A DNA stretch of 47,320 nt from Gammaproteobacteria bacterium. GTDB taxonomy: Bacteria; Pseudomonadota; Gammaproteobacteria; Pseudomonadales; Azotimanducaceae. The notes beneath the pieces are model-generated. The model saw only the letters and a program-made list of their open reading frames with translations. It made no database searches and had not been told where the DNA came from. Positions within the stretch are counted from its first letter, which is position 1. Every line of letters starts with the position of its first letter. The DNA lies in NCBI GenBank assembly GCA_018656865.1, contig JABHYO010000072.1, positions 1 through 47,320 on the forward strand, read 5' to 3'. Both the position numbers and the translations under genes were made by a program. This document shows positions 1 to 8,006 of this stretch, one piece after another.

Positions 1-1
1 A

Positions 2-505
2 GCGGTTTTTCTGATCTGGCGGATCAAGCTGGCGGATATGGCGGTAGAGGCGCTGGCACCGCTCGGTGCCTCGATCACTTTTCTGGCGCTGGTCACCGGA
101 GCCATTTGGGGCAAACCCACTTGGGGGACCTGGTGGGTCTGGGATGCCCGGTTGACTTCGACGCTCATCCTGTTTTTCCTCTATATCGGCATTATCGCTT
201 TGCGTTCTGCCCTGGACAGTCAGGCCAACGCCGGCAGGGCGTGTGCCATCCTCGCCCTGGTTGGAGTGGTCAATTTACCGATCATCAAATATTCGGTGGA
301 ATGGTGGTATACCCTGCATCAACCGGCGAGTTTTTCACTGACGGAAAAACCGGCCATGCCGGTCGAAATGTGGCTACCCCTGCTGGTGATGGTGATTGCG
401 TATTACGCGTTCTTTATTACTACCTGGATTGCGCGTCTTCGAAATGAAATTCTGGTCAGAGAAAGAGACACCGACTGGGTCAGAAGCTGGGTGGGGTCTC
501 AATGA
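2..505 (+). CDS. ccmC: CcmC, heme exporter/heme-handling membrane protein (5' truncated by window edge)
   Basis: The reading frame is open from base 2, so the start lies outside the window and about 75-80 N-terminal residues are missing relative to a typical CcmC of about 245 residues. The visible 167 residues contain several hydrophobic segments and the tryptophan-rich motif [13 protein letters not shown], the WWD signature of CcmC/CcmF heme-handling proteins. CcmC is known to sit in the inner membrane with the CcmAB transporter, where it presents heme on the periplasmic side for covalent attachment to CcmE. The stop codon overlaps the ccmD start (ATGA), as expected in a ccmABCDEFGHI operon. 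Identification is secure from the motif and the context. Confidence 0.96.
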   Translation, partial: AVFLIWRIKLADMAVEALAPLGASITFLALVTGAIWGKPTWGTWWVWDARLTSTLILFFLYIGIIALRSALDSQANAGRACAILALVGVVNLPIIKYSVEWWYTLHQPASFSLTEKPAMPVEMWLPLLVMVIAYYAFFITTWIARLRNEILVRERDTDWVRSWVGSQ

Positions 506-699
506 GCTTCGACAGTCTTTCGGCCTTTGTCTCGATGGGCGGCCACGGCTTGTACGTCTGGATGGCCTACGGCGTCACTCTGGTTGTTTTGCTGACTAAC
601 CTCGTGTGGCCGGCCCGGGTTAGAGCAGGCTTTGTCAGGGCGGAGAAACGGGTTCAGAGTCGACAGGCTGAGAGGAAGACTGAGAAGGAGGCATCGTGA
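502..699 (+). CDS. ccmD: CcmD, small heme exporter subunit
   Basis: A 65-residue protein with one hydrophobic segment at about residues 17-36 followed by a very basic C-terminal tail (repeated R/K, for example [14 protein letters not shown]). This layout, the early [12 protein letters not shown] stretch and the position between ccmC and ccmE match CcmD. CcmD is known to stabilise the CcmABC complex and help release holo-CcmE. It overlaps ccmC by 4 bases at its start and ccmE by 4 bases at its end, indicating translational coupling. Confidence 0.93.
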   Translation: MSFDSLSAFVSMGGHGLYVWMAYGVTLVVLLTNLVWPARVRAGFVRAEKRVQSRQAERKTEKEAS

Positions 700-1163
700 A
701 GTTTGGCAAGATGAAAACACACAGGCGTAACCGCCTGTTGCTGGTACTGTTCCTGGTTGTCGGCGCCGGTGGTGCGGCCACTTTTACGCTGCTTGCGTTG
801 AACGAAAATATCAACCTGTTCTATTCGCCGGAACAGATTGTTGAGGGCGAAGCGCCTTCCGGTCAGACTATTCGTGCAGGTGGCATGGTGGTGGAAGGCA
901 GCGTGGTTCGATCAGAAACCGACCTGGGGGTAAGCTTTCTGATATCGGATCTTAAATCTGCTGAAGTCACAGTGCGCTACGAAGGTATCCTGCCGGACCT
1001 GTTTCGTGAGGGGCAGGGTGTTATCGCTCGGGGTCAGTTGAACCAAGACGGTGAATTCGTCGCCGACGAGGTGCTGGCCAAGCATGACGAAAACTACATG
1101 CCGCCGGAAGTTGCCGATGTGATTGCCGAAGCCCACGAGGAAGGGAAGGCACGAGGCGGATGA
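696..1163 (+). CDS. ccmE: CcmE, periplasmic heme chaperone
   Basis: 155 residues: a short basic N-terminus, one membrane anchor at about residues 13-34, then a periplasmic beta-barrel (OB-like) domain. The heme-attachment motif HDENY lies at residues 130-134, so His130 is the covalent heme-binding residue and Tyr134 the likely axial ligand, both as in characterised CcmE. I take the GTG start at 696 because AAGGAGG at 685-691 is 4 bases upstream. An in-frame ATG at 711 is the alternative and would shorten the cytoplasmic tail by 5 residues. CcmE receives heme from CcmC and hands it to CcmF/H. Confidence 0.96.
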   Translation: MKFGKMKTHRRNRLLLVLFLVVGAGGAATFTLLALNENINLFYSPEQIVEGEAPSGQTIRAGGMVVEGSVVRSETDLGVSFLISDLKSAEVTVRYEGILPDLFREGQGVIARGQLNQDGEFVADEVLAKHDENYMPPEVADVIAEAHEEGKARGG

Positions 1164-3109
1164 TCCCTGAGTTCGGTCACTTTGCGCTGATCCTGGCGCT
1201 GGGTTTGAGTGCAGCACTGGCTGTAGTGCCTGCCATGGGGGTCGCCCGGGGCGATCCACTCCTGATGAGGTCAGGTTCCTTTATTGCCTGCGGTATATTC
1301 GTCTTTCTCCTTTTCAGTTTTTTCTGCCTGATGGAATCCTTCCTTTCGGATGATTTCTCCGTGCGCTATGTGGCCAACAACTCAAATTCAGCTTTACCCG
1401 TTCAGTACAAGATTTCAGCCATCTGGGGTGCCCATGAAGGCTCCTTTCTGTTGTGGACCTTGATCATGGGTGGCTGGACTCTGGCAGTAGCTTTTTTCAG
1501 CAACTCGCTGACCTTTGATATGAAAGCCAGGGTTTTGTCGGTAATGGGGCTGCTCAATGTCGGATTCATCAGTTTCATCCTATTCGCGTCGAATCCATTT
1601 GATCGTTCGTTGCCTTTCTATCCACAGGACGGCGCGGATTTGAATCCGCTGCTTCAGGATTTTGGCCTCATCGTTCACCCGCCGATGCTTTATATGGGGT
1701 ATGTCGGTTTTGCGGTCCCCTTTGCGTTGGCGATAGCGACACTCACCACCGGGCGTCTTGATGCTGCCTGGGCGAAATGGTCGCGACCGTGGACCAATGC
1801 TGCCTGGGCCTTCTTAACAATCGGCATTACTCTCGGTAGCTGGTGGGCCTACTACGAACTTGGCTGGGGTGGCTGGTGGTTCTGGGATGCTGTGGAAAAT
1901 GCGTCCTTCATGCCGTGGCTGGTAGGCACAGCGCTGATTCATTCTCTGGCTGCCAGTGAAAAGCGGGGTGTTTTCAAGAGTTGGACTGTATTGCTTGCGA
2001 TTGCGACATTCTCTCTCAGTCTGTTGGGTGCGTTTCTGGTCAGATCCGGTGTGCTCACATCAGTTCATGCATTCGCAGTGGACCCCACGCGGGGTCTGTT
2101 CATCCTTATATTTCTGGTTCTGGTCATTGGCGGCTCATTGGTGATTTATGCGCTTAAGGCATCGGGTATTCGAAGTGAGGTGAGTTTCAAGTGGAATTCC
2201 CGTGAAGCTATGCTGCTGACGAACAATCTGCTGTTGGTGGTTGCTACTGCGGCGGTGTTGCTTGGAACGCTCTACCCGCTTTTGTACGAAGTGCTGACGG
2301 ACGGTAAAAAGATTTCAGTCGGTCCACCCTACTTTAACCGGGTGTTTGTGCCGGTGGCTCTGTTGTTGTTTCTGGTCATGATCATCGCGCCTTTTTCCCG
2401 CTGGCGAAAGACCGGCTCGGATCGACTCTTGCGTAATAACTGGGTACTTTTTCTCATAGCACCAGCGGTGGTCTTTGCAGCGACACTATTGTTCGGTATG
2501 ACATTTGAACCGTTGGCGCTTTTCATAGAGACGATTGCCCTTTGTATACTGGTCCTGTTGGGGAAAAGCTGGCGCGACTCAGCAAAAGGAGGCTGGCGTT
2601 CACCTTCTGCATCATACACCGGCATGATCCTCGGTCATGCCGGCATGGCGGTTGCCATATTGGGTGTTGTTATTACGGTATATTACTCGGAGGGTCGTGA
2701 CGTTCGGCTGCAGCCCGGCGACACTGTCTCGCTTTCAGGTTATGACTTTCATTTCGAGTCCGTGGGCAAAGTGAAAGGCCCGAATTATGTCGCGGATCAG
2801 GCCGTCTTCTCTGTGCGACGTGGTGGTAAAGAAGTGGCGATGCTGAAACCTGAGAAACGGTTTTATTCAGTCGCGCGCAACGTCATGACCGAAGCGGATC
2901 TGGATCCAGGAATATTCCGGGATCTTTATATCGCTCTCGGTGAACCGATAGGTGAAGACGCCTGGGCGGTGAGGCTCCATGTAAAACCCTTTGTTCGATG
3001 GATTTGGGTGGGAGGGCTCCTGGTTGCTGCCGGTGGCTTTATTACGTTGATCGATCGTCGTTATCGACGCAGGAAAGTCAAGACTGCGCTCGCAGGCGCA
3101 GCAACATGA
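1160..3109 (+). CDS. ccmF: CcmF, cytochrome c heme lyase subunit
   Basis: A polytopic membrane protein of 649 residues, the normal CcmF length. The WWD domain WGGWWFWDAVENASFMPW lies near residues 235-252, and a conserved HPPMLYMGYVGF stretch near residue 173 supplies a His heme ligand. A large periplasmic loop follows before the last membrane span and the basic C-terminus. CcmF with CcmH/I forms the lyase that takes heme from CcmE and joins it to reduced CxxCH apocytochromes. The start overlaps the ccmE stop and the end overlaps the ccmG start. Confidence 0.97.
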   Translation: MIPEFGHFALILALGLSAALAVVPAMGVARGDPLLMRSGSFIACGIFVFLLFSFFCLMESFLSDDFSVRYVANNSNSALPVQYKISAIWGAHEGSFLLWTLIMGGWTLAVAFFSNSLTFDMKARVLSVMGLLNVGFISFILFASNPFDRSLPFYPQDGADLNPLLQDFGLIVHPPMLYMGYVGFAVPFALAIATLTTGRLDAAWAKWSRPWTNAAWAFLTIGITLGSWWAYYELGWGGWWFWDAVENASFMPWLVGTALIHSLAASEKRGVFKSWTVLLAIATFSLSLLGAFLVRSGVLTSVHAFAVDPTRGLFILIFLVLVIGGSLVIYALKASGIRSEVSFKWNSREAMLLTNNLLLVVATAAVLLGTLYPLLYEVLTDGKKISVGPPYFNRVFVPVALLLFLVMIIAPFSRWRKTGSDRLLRNNWVLFLIAPAVVFAATLLFGMTFEPLALFIETIALCILVLLGKSWRDSAKGGWRSPSASYTGMILGHAGMAVAILGVVITVYYSEGRDVRLQPGDTVSLSGYDFHFESVGKVKGPNYVADQAVFSVRRGGKEVAMLKPEKRFYSVARNVMTEADLDPGIFRDLYIALGEPIGEDAWAVRLHVKPFVRWIWVGGLLVAAGGFITLIDRRYRRRKVKTALAGAAT

Positions 3110-3648
3110 CCCTGAAAAAGAGCTTTCTAATTCCACTTGGCATTTTTCTGCTGCTTGTGCTCTTTCTCGGCCTGGGATTTCAACTGAAGGATCCGCATTA
3201 TCTGCCCTCAGTAATGATCAACAAACCCTTTCCGGAATTTGAGCTGAAGGACTTGCATCAGCCAGAGAAAATCAGAAAGAAAGAGGATCTGATCGGTGAG
3301 GTCGCCCTTGTTAATGTCTGGGCTACCTGGTGCCCCAACTGTGTCATTGAGCACCCGGAACTGCTTCGTATCAGCAAGGATGAATCGATAACGCTCTTTG
3401 GCATCAACTACAACGATGAAACGGTGAAGGCAATCAACTGGCTCGCACGTCGCGAAGACCCTTATCGCTTTAGCATCGTCGACGATGAAGGCAAGCTCGC
3501 TATTGATCTTGGTGTGTACGGTGCGCCTGAAACGTTTGTCATTGATTCGCTCGGTGTGATTCGATTTCGATACGTCGGTCCGGTAACAAACGAAGTTTGG
3601 CAACAGGAAATATTGCCGATTGTTGAACATTTGAGGAGCAGTCAATGA
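3106..3648 (+). CDS. ccmG: CcmG/DsbE, membrane-anchored thioredoxin-like protein
   Basis: 180 residues with an N-terminal anchor at about 6-25 and a thioredoxin fold. The redox motif WCPNC places Cys76 and Cys79 in the active site. The cis-proline loop GVYGAPETFVID is the family signature. CcmG reduces the apocytochrome CxxCH cysteines or the CcmH disulfide before heme ligation. I place the start at the ATG at 3106, which overlaps the ccmF stop as ATGA. An upstream in-frame ATG at 2998 lies inside ccmF and would add 36 residues with no hydrophobic character, so I rejected it. Confidence 0.96.
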   Translation: MTLKKSFLIPLGIFLLLVLFLGLGFQLKDPHYLPSVMINKPFPEFELKDLHQPEKIRKKEDLIGEVALVNVWATWCPNCVIEHPELLRISKDESITLFGINYNDETVKAINWLARREDPYRFSIVDDEGKLAIDLGVYGAPETFVIDSLGVIRFRYVGPVTNEVWQQEILPIVEHLRSSQ

Positions 3649-4106
3649 TCCGTTTTGCGGCTGCGGTGTTGTTGCTTTTCTCAGGTGTACAGGTTTCTGC
3701 TAGCGGGGCGATTGACGCTTATCCTTTTCCCAGTGAAGAGTTGCAGCAGCGATATGATGCCCTGATTGCGGAACTCCGCTGCCCGCAGTGTTTGAATACA
3801 AACCTCGCTGGATCCGATGCCATGATTGCACAGGATTTGAGGCGCGAGGTGCATAGAATGCTGATTGACGGCAATTCCGATGAGGAAATACTCGAGTTCA
3901 TGCACGAGCGATATGGTGATTTCATTCTTTACGATCCGCGGATCAGTGCGAGTACTATTTTGCTCTGGTTAGGTCCTCTGTTATTTCTTCTGGTTGCCGC
4001 TGCTGCGATGTATCGGCTGCTTTCGAAGCCGAAGGTCTCTGGTTCGCTGTCAGAGGAAGAGCGAGTCAGGTTGGATAGGCTTCTGGCTGAGCGTGATCGC
4101 CCATGA
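3645..4106 (+). CDS. ccmH: CcmH, cytochrome c maturation thiol oxidoreductase (short, N-terminal-type CcmH)
   Basis: 153 residues: a Sec signal peptide (residues 1-20, ending VSASG), a three-helix periplasmic domain and one C-terminal membrane span at about residues 103-125. The motif LRCPQC (Cys46, Cys49) is the CcmH redox pair. This is the short CcmH of organisms in which the TPR part is a separate gene (ccmI, next), unlike the fused E. coli protein. It works with CcmG and CcmF on reduced apocytochrome c. The stop overlaps the ccmI start. Confidence 0.95.
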   Translation: MIRFAAAVLLLFSGVQVSASGAIDAYPFPSEELQQRYDALIAELRCPQCLNTNLAGSDAMIAQDLRREVHRMLIDGNSDEEILEFMHERYGDFILYDPRISASTILLWLGPLLFLLVAAAAMYRLLSKPKVSGSLSEEERVRLDRLLAERDRP

Positions 4107-5284
4107 TGTTCTACCTTGTACTCTTTCTGCTCTGTCTGGTTGCGGCCGCTTTCGTCTTGGCGCCTATACTGCTGCGTGGGCGGGATGACGAAATCGATCG
4201 ACAGGCGGTCAACCTTGATTTGTACCGTGAGCACCTGTCAAACCTGTCCATGGAACCCGAAGAAGCAGAACTCGTTGAACTCGAAGCTCGCCGCAGTCTC
4301 CTTGGGGATGTCGCTGATGATTCGGTTGCGTTAATCGCGGATACGAAACCCCGGTGGCTGATCCTTTGTGCAGTGCTGGTACCGATTTTAGCTCTCCTGT
4401 TGTACGCGGACTTTGGTGCTGGTCGGGGAGCGATTTCCGATGTAAGACTGACGGAGAGACTGGAAAGTCTCGACACATCTGATGCCGAAAGCGTCGATAA
4501 CATTGTTGATCAACTAGCAGAAAGAGCTCAGGCGCGCCCGAAAGACGGAGAACTCAGTTTCTACGTGGCGAGATCTTACTCGTCACTCGGCAGGCATAAA
4601 GAGGCCATTGTCGTTTATAAACGGCTTCTCAATCTGTATCCCGATGATGCCAGTCTTCATGCCTACTATGCAGAAACGCTCTTTGTCGCTGATGAGCGAA
4701 GGATGACACCCCGAGTAAAGACTGCAGTCGAGGAGGCCATGGAGCTGAATCCACATGACATTGTGCTGTTGGAAATTCAGGGTATTGCGGCCATAAGCGA
4801 AGGCCGACCGGAAGATGCGCTTGACTGGTTCAGCCAGGCGCTGGCCACCGGAGTTACAGGACAGAGGGCAGATGTGATTCGCGGTGCCGTCGCCGCAATA
4901 CACAAACAACTCGGTATAGCCGCTGTGAGCATCGACGGCCGATCCATCAAGATAGCCGTTTCCGCTTCGGAGGAAGTTTCACTGCCTGGAAATTCAGCTG
5001 TTTTTGTCTATGCCCGGTCTGTAGATGGCCCGCCGGTACCATTGGCTGTACAGCGCCTGACGCTGTCAGAGCTGCCGTTGACAATAAGTCTGGACGAAGG
5101 AATGGCGATGTTGCCAGGAATGGGGCTGGCTGACTTTGATCGCGTCATGGTTATTGCCAGAGTGTCACAGTCCGGTGACGTGATACCGAAACCAGGTGAC
5201 ATGGAGGCGAGATCAGTTGAAGTAGACATGAGTCAGGTGCCGGATATTGTGGATCTCGTCATCAAATATCCGGTCAAAATGTGA
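4103..5284 (+). CDS. ccmI: CcmI, TPR-containing apocytochrome c chaperone
   Basis: 393 residues. Two membrane spans (about 2-24 and 89-105) flank a cytoplasmic loop with the CcmI-typical stretch VNLDLYREHLSNL. TPR units follow at about residues 150-260 (for example LSFYVARSYSSLGRHKEAIVVY), then a periplasmic C-terminal domain. CcmI binds the C-terminal helix of apocytochrome c and delivers it to the CcmF/H lyase. The ATG at 4103 overlaps the ccmH stop; a second in-frame ATG at 4106 is equally usable. This is the last gene of the ccm operon, followed by a hairpin. Confidence 0.93.
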   Translation: MMFYLVLFLLCLVAAAFVLAPILLRGRDDEIDRQAVNLDLYREHLSNLSMEPEEAELVELEARRSLLGDVADDSVALIADTKPRWLILCAVLVPILALLLYADFGAGRGAISDVRLTERLESLDTSDAESVDNIVDQLAERAQARPKDGELSFYVARSYSSLGRHKEAIVVYKRLLNLYPDDASLHAYYAETLFVADERRMTPRVKTAVEEAMELNPHDIVLLEIQGIAAISEGRPEDALDWFSQALATGVTGQRADVIRGAVAAIHKQLGIAAVSIDGRSIKIAVSASEEVSLPGNSAVFVYARSVDGPPVPLAVQRLTLSELPLTISLDEGMAMLPGMGLADFDRVMVIARVSQSGDVIPKPGDMEARSVEVDMSQVPDIVDLVIKYPVKM

Positions 5285-5285
5285 C

Positions 5286-5393
5286 TTACTCTCCCTGCTC
5301 TCGCCTTTCTTTCAGAGCAGGGCGGATAATAAGGAAGTAAAGTCCCATACCGATAGTGAACCCGAAGCCTAAGCCGATAAATATGAATGTCAT
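5286..5393 (-). CDS. Possible 35-residue single-span membrane peptide
   Basis: On the reverse strand an ATG at 5393-5391 opens a frame of 35 codons ending with TAA at 5288-5286. It encodes a glycine-rich hydrophobic stretch (FIGLGFGFTIGMGLYFLII) followed by a charged tail (RPALKERREQGE). The positive-inside pattern fits a one-span inner-membrane peptide with its C-terminus in the cytoplasm. I see no strong Shine-Dalgarno upstream. It converges on ccmI with one base between the stop codons. Function is unknown. It may be real, because the amino-acid pattern is unlike random sequence, but confidence is limited by its length. Confidence 0.42.
   Translation of the reverse strand: MTFIFIGLGFGFTIGMGLYFLIIRPALKERREQGE
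5293..5322. terminator. Hairpin at the end of the ccm operon
   Basis: CCCTGCTCT (5293-5301) and AGAGCAGGG (5314-5322) form a perfect 9-bp stem with a 12-base loop, 8 bases after the ccmI stop codon. There is no T-tract on either strand, so it is not a classical intrinsic terminator. It may protect the 3' end of the ccm message or act with Rho. It also lies within the 3' end of the possible reverse-strand small gene at 5286-5393. Confidence 0.45.
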
Positions 5394-5462
5394 GGTAGGG
5401 GCAGTTTACCATTTACAAGGATTGTTTTTAACGCTAAGTTACGCCCCATTGAGGTATTGTTA

Positions 5463-6602
5463 GTGTTGTTGCGTTATCTGTTTATCTTTCTGTTGTTGTT
5501 TCCCCTGATTTCCTTGGGTAGTGACTTTGCTTCCGAATTCGAGTCCCGTTACGTCAATCCCCTGGTCAAGCAGACACCAGGTGGAGCGCTCGTTATTGTC
5601 GAGAATGGGCGGGTCGCGCTGGAGAAAACATACGGTGTTCTCGAGGCTGAAGGCGAGTCCCCTGTAACCGGCAACACACTGTTTCGTATAGCTTCTCTGT
5701 CAAAAACCTTTGCTTCCGCAGCTGCGTCCCTACTGGTCAGGGAGACGGCGCTGACCTGGCAGACCCCGCTCAGGGCAGAGCTCTCAAGTTTACGGTTCAA
5801 ATCATCTGAGTACGGTGAAAAGATTAATCTGTGGCATATCATGTCACAGTCGAGCGGGCTGATGCCGCACGCGTACACTAATCTCATTGAAGAGAATATG
5901 TCCTACGCCCGGATCGTCGATCGTTTGCACAGAGTTGATTTTGTTTGTCCGCCTGGAAGATGTTACGGATATCAGAATGTTGTTTTCAGCCTTGTGGGCA
6001 ATCTCGTCGAGTCCCAGACGTCACTCGGTTATCCAGAATACGTCGACCGAAAATTGTTTGGGCCACTTGGGATGCAGCGGGCTTCATTCGGACATGAATC
6101 GTTCATCAGGGATGTCGACCATGCAAAACCGCATGTCTGGACTGGTTCCAGGTGGCGACCGATTAAACCGACATCGCACTATTACAAGGTTCCTCCGGCG
6201 GCGGGTGTCAATGCGAGTATCACAGATCTGAGGCAGTGGCTGCTGGCCCAACTGGGACAGAACCCGGACATTCTAGAACGAGAGATACTGGACGAGATGC
6301 ATCGGGGGGTCATTCGCACTTCGAGGCAGCAGGCGCACTACCCTTATCGTAAGAAGTTGGGAGAGGTTTATTACGGGCTGGGCTGGCGGGTCTTCGACTA
6401 CGGTCAGGAAAAGGGATATGTTCATCATGGTGGCTATATTCGCGGGATGACCAGTACGATGGTGTTCCATCGTCCGACCCGGACCGGCGTTGTATTTTTA
6501 ACCAACTCGGAACCCCGTGGTATCAATAACCTTGTTCTCGATTTTGCGGACCTGCACGCTCGGCTCCAAACTAGCCAAAGTTCGAGCTTTGCTGCCCGGT
6601 GA
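5463..6602 (+). CDS. Beta-lactamase-fold serine hydrolase (class C / esterase / PBP-like family), exported
   Basis: 379 residues from the GTG at 5463, chosen because GAGG at 5451-5454 is 8 bases upstream; a TTG at 5457 would leave only 2 bases. A signal peptide covers residues 1-20 (MLLRYLFIFLLLFPLISLGS). The catalytic motif SLSK puts Ser78 and Lys81 in the active site. YQN (Tyr170 to Asn172) is the second motif, and HHGG near residue 320 stands in for the KTG box. Family members are penicillin-binding-like carboxypeptidases, esterases or true AmpC enzymes. The HHGG form is more common in peptidases and esterases than in resistance enzymes, so calling this a resistance gene is not justified. 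It stands alone, downstream of the ccm operon. Confidence 0.88.
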   Translation: MLLRYLFIFLLLFPLISLGSDFASEFESRYVNPLVKQTPGGALVIVENGRVALEKTYGVLEAEGESPVTGNTLFRIASLSKTFASAAASLLVRETALTWQTPLRAELSSLRFKSSEYGEKINLWHIMSQSSGLMPHAYTNLIEENMSYARIVDRLHRVDFVCPPGRCYGYQNVVFSLVGNLVESQTSLGYPEYVDRKLFGPLGMQRASFGHESFIRDVDHAKPHVWTGSRWRPIKPTSHYYKVPPAAGVNASITDLRQWLLAQLGQNPDILEREILDEMHRGVIRTSRQQAHYPYRKKLGEVYYGLGWRVFDYGQEKGYVHHGGYIRGMTSTMVFHRPTRTGVVFLTNSEPRGINNLVLDFADLHARLQTSQSSSFAAR

Positions 6603-6703
6603 ACTGCTAAGAAATCCGATTCCATTCGCATTCAGGGTTGGATTTACTCGACTCCACTGAGAAGGTATGGTGTTTGGGACACTAGGCGGGAAGGAGTAAG
6701 AAA

Positions 6704-7000
6704 ATGAGTGTAGATGGCAGCTTCAATGTCACGATCAATTCACCCATGGGTGCGCAGGATTCGGTCCTGACTCTTGTCACCGATGGTGACAGTCTTTCAG
6801 GCACGATGGCCGGTGCTCAAGGTACGCAGGAATTCACCGGGGGCAAGGTCGATGGAAATAACCTTGCGTGGGAAGTCAACATGACTTCACCGATGCCGAT
6901 GACGCTCGAAATCACGGCTACTGTCGATGGCGATAGCATCAGTGGTGACGTGAAACTGGGCGCCTTTGGTAATGCGTCTTTTGCCGGGGAGAGGGCCTGA
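6704..7000 (+). CDS. Small conserved protein of unknown function (beta-rich, 98 residues)
   Basis: AAGGAG at 6691-6696 is 7 bases from the ATG. The sequence alternates short beta-like strands with GD/GN turns. It contains two related halves ending in LSGTMAG..QEFTGGKVDG and ISGDVKLG..NASFAGERA, so it may be a small internally repeated beta-barrel. I recognise the pattern (DGSFNVTINSPMGAQ at the start, KLGAFGNASF near the end) from conserved hypothetical proteins of proteobacteria, but know of no function. It has no signal peptide and is probably cytoplasmic. It is monocistronic, with the repeat region directly downstream. Confidence 0.82.
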   Translation: MSVDGSFNVTINSPMGAQDSVLTLVTDGDSLSGTMAGAQGTQEFTGGKVDGNNLAWEVNMTSPMPMTLEITATVDGDSISGDVKLGAFGNASFAGERA

Positions 7001-7050
7001 CACGAAGCGTCAACCTGAACCCGGGGTAAAACGCGCGCCCCAATCACTGT

Positions 7051-7260
7051 GACATCTCGTCGACTCTTCGCTACACGGTCATCCTGAGCAGCGCGAAGGA
7101 TCTCGTTGCGAGACTCTTCACTTCGTTCAGAGTGACGCCTTCTCGTAGAGATAATGTCATCCTGAGCCTGAAGGGTGAACCGGGCGATGCGGCGCCCCGA
7201 TCGCGCACGACATCTCGTGGAGATACTTCGACTCTGTCGCTTCGCGACTTCGCTCAGCAT
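7051..7260. repeat. Degenerate dispersed-repeat element (the type that translates to HSERSEESR)
   Basis: The 260 bases between the small protein gene and the VOC gene hold no convincing gene. GTCATCCTGAGC occurs at 7079-7090 and again at 7157-7168, and GACATCTCGT at 7051-7060 and 7209-7218. The stretches GCGAAGGATCTCG and CTTCGTTCAGAGTGAC also occur. On the reverse strand these translate to RRHSERSEESRNEILRAAQ, a phrase known from many spurious database proteins that arise from a widespread intergenic repeat. I read this as a decayed, partly duplicated copy of that element between two converging genes. Confidence 0.7.
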
Positions 7261-7662
7261 TCAAGAGTTTTCTAAGAACTCTACCCAGTTTCCGTCCGGG
7301 TCTTCGACGACTGAAATACGGACACCGGGTCTCATAACGGTCAACGGTATGGCGATGGCGTAGCCGGCTTCTTCGCAGGCAGCCGTGATTTCATCGAGAT
7401 TGCCTACGGTTATGGTCCAGTATCGGTAACCGGTTGCACCGTTCATACCGCCTGATGGAGCAGCAGGGATTTCCTGGCGGTGCTGAAGTATCTTGATCAG
7501 ACTGTCTCCGCACCAGAGCCTGTGCATGGTCGTGCCTCCGGGGACGTCTAGTGCTCCTTCGTACCGAAATCCAAGCAAGTCCCGGTAGAAAGCCAGCATT
7601 GGTTCGGGATTGTTGGTAATGATGCCGAGATCAACGGCAGATTTTTTGAGTTCCAGGGGCAT
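7261..7662 (-). CDS. VOC (glyoxalase/bleomycin-resistance-like) family protein
   Basis: 133 residues with the VOC pattern of two beta-alpha-beta-beta-beta modules: SAVDLGIITNNPEPMLAFYRDLLGF opens the first, and YWTITVGNLDEITAACEEAG plus VVEDPDGNWVEFLE close the second. The terminal E in the DPDGNWVEF motif is a usual metal ligand. The family includes glyoxalases, extradiol dioxygenases and binding proteins, so the substrate cannot be named. I chose the ATG at 7662 because AAGGAA sits 5 bases upstream on the reverse strand. A longer frame to 7746 adds residues unlike the family. Confidence 0.85.
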   Translation of the reverse strand: MPLELKKSAVDLGIITNNPEPMLAFYRDLLGFRYEGALDVPGGTTMHRLWCGDSLIKILQHRQEIPAAPSGGMNGATGYRYWTITVGNLDEITAACEEAGYAIAIPLTVMRPGVRISVVEDPDGNWVEFLENS

Positions 7663-8006
7663 GGGAGTTCCTTGCAAAAAAAACTGTGTTATCCCATAAA
7701 TGTTAGTAAGGAACAACAGCCACAACCCCTTGATTTTCAAGGGCAAGCCCTCATATCAGTTATGGCGAGCGGTGAACCGCCTGATTATTGCCACAGATCA
7801 GCTTGAATGAAGGCGATGGGCCGTTAAAATACGCGCAGATGGACACACATCACCGAACGGGCGGGTAACCAACCTGCCGGCACGCGGCAAAACACCATGC
7901 TTGCGTAGCACCGTTTCCAGTGAGAAGACCAATAATTCCAACTGTCTCGTCATATGTGGTTTAGCGCGCCAAGCGTAGGCGTGGGTTTTCAAAATCTGGA
8001 GTTGAC
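7663..8006. other. Gene-poor interval between the VOC gene and the RND pair
   Basis: 344 bases with no convincing gene. A hairpin CCCTTGA/TCAAGGG with a 3-base loop lies at 7727-7743, without a T-tract, in the likely leader of the VOC gene. A 64-codon reverse frame (7992-7798) has no Shine-Dalgarno and matches nothing I recognise; it could be a decayed gene fragment. The divergent promoters for the VOC gene and the efflux adaptor must lie here, but I cannot point to clear boxes. Confidence 0.4.

Noticed and set aside
2998..3105. An upstream start for ccmG inside ccmF
   Set aside because: It adds 36 non-family residues before the membrane anchor; the ATGA overlap at 3106 matches the rest of the operon.
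5457..6602. Antibiotic resistance gene call for the beta-lactamase-fold protein
   Set aside because: The SxxK, YxN and HHGG motifs are shared by esterases and peptidases; sequence alone does not show lactamase activity.
6817..7260. A 147-codon reverse frame across the end of the small protein gene and the repeat
   Set aside because: Half of it is antisense to a real gene and the rest is the HSERSEESR-type repeat, a known source of spurious proteins.
7798..7992. A 64-codon reverse frame upstream of the efflux adaptor
   Set aside because: No ribosome site and no family I recognise; it could be a gene remnant but cannot be supported.
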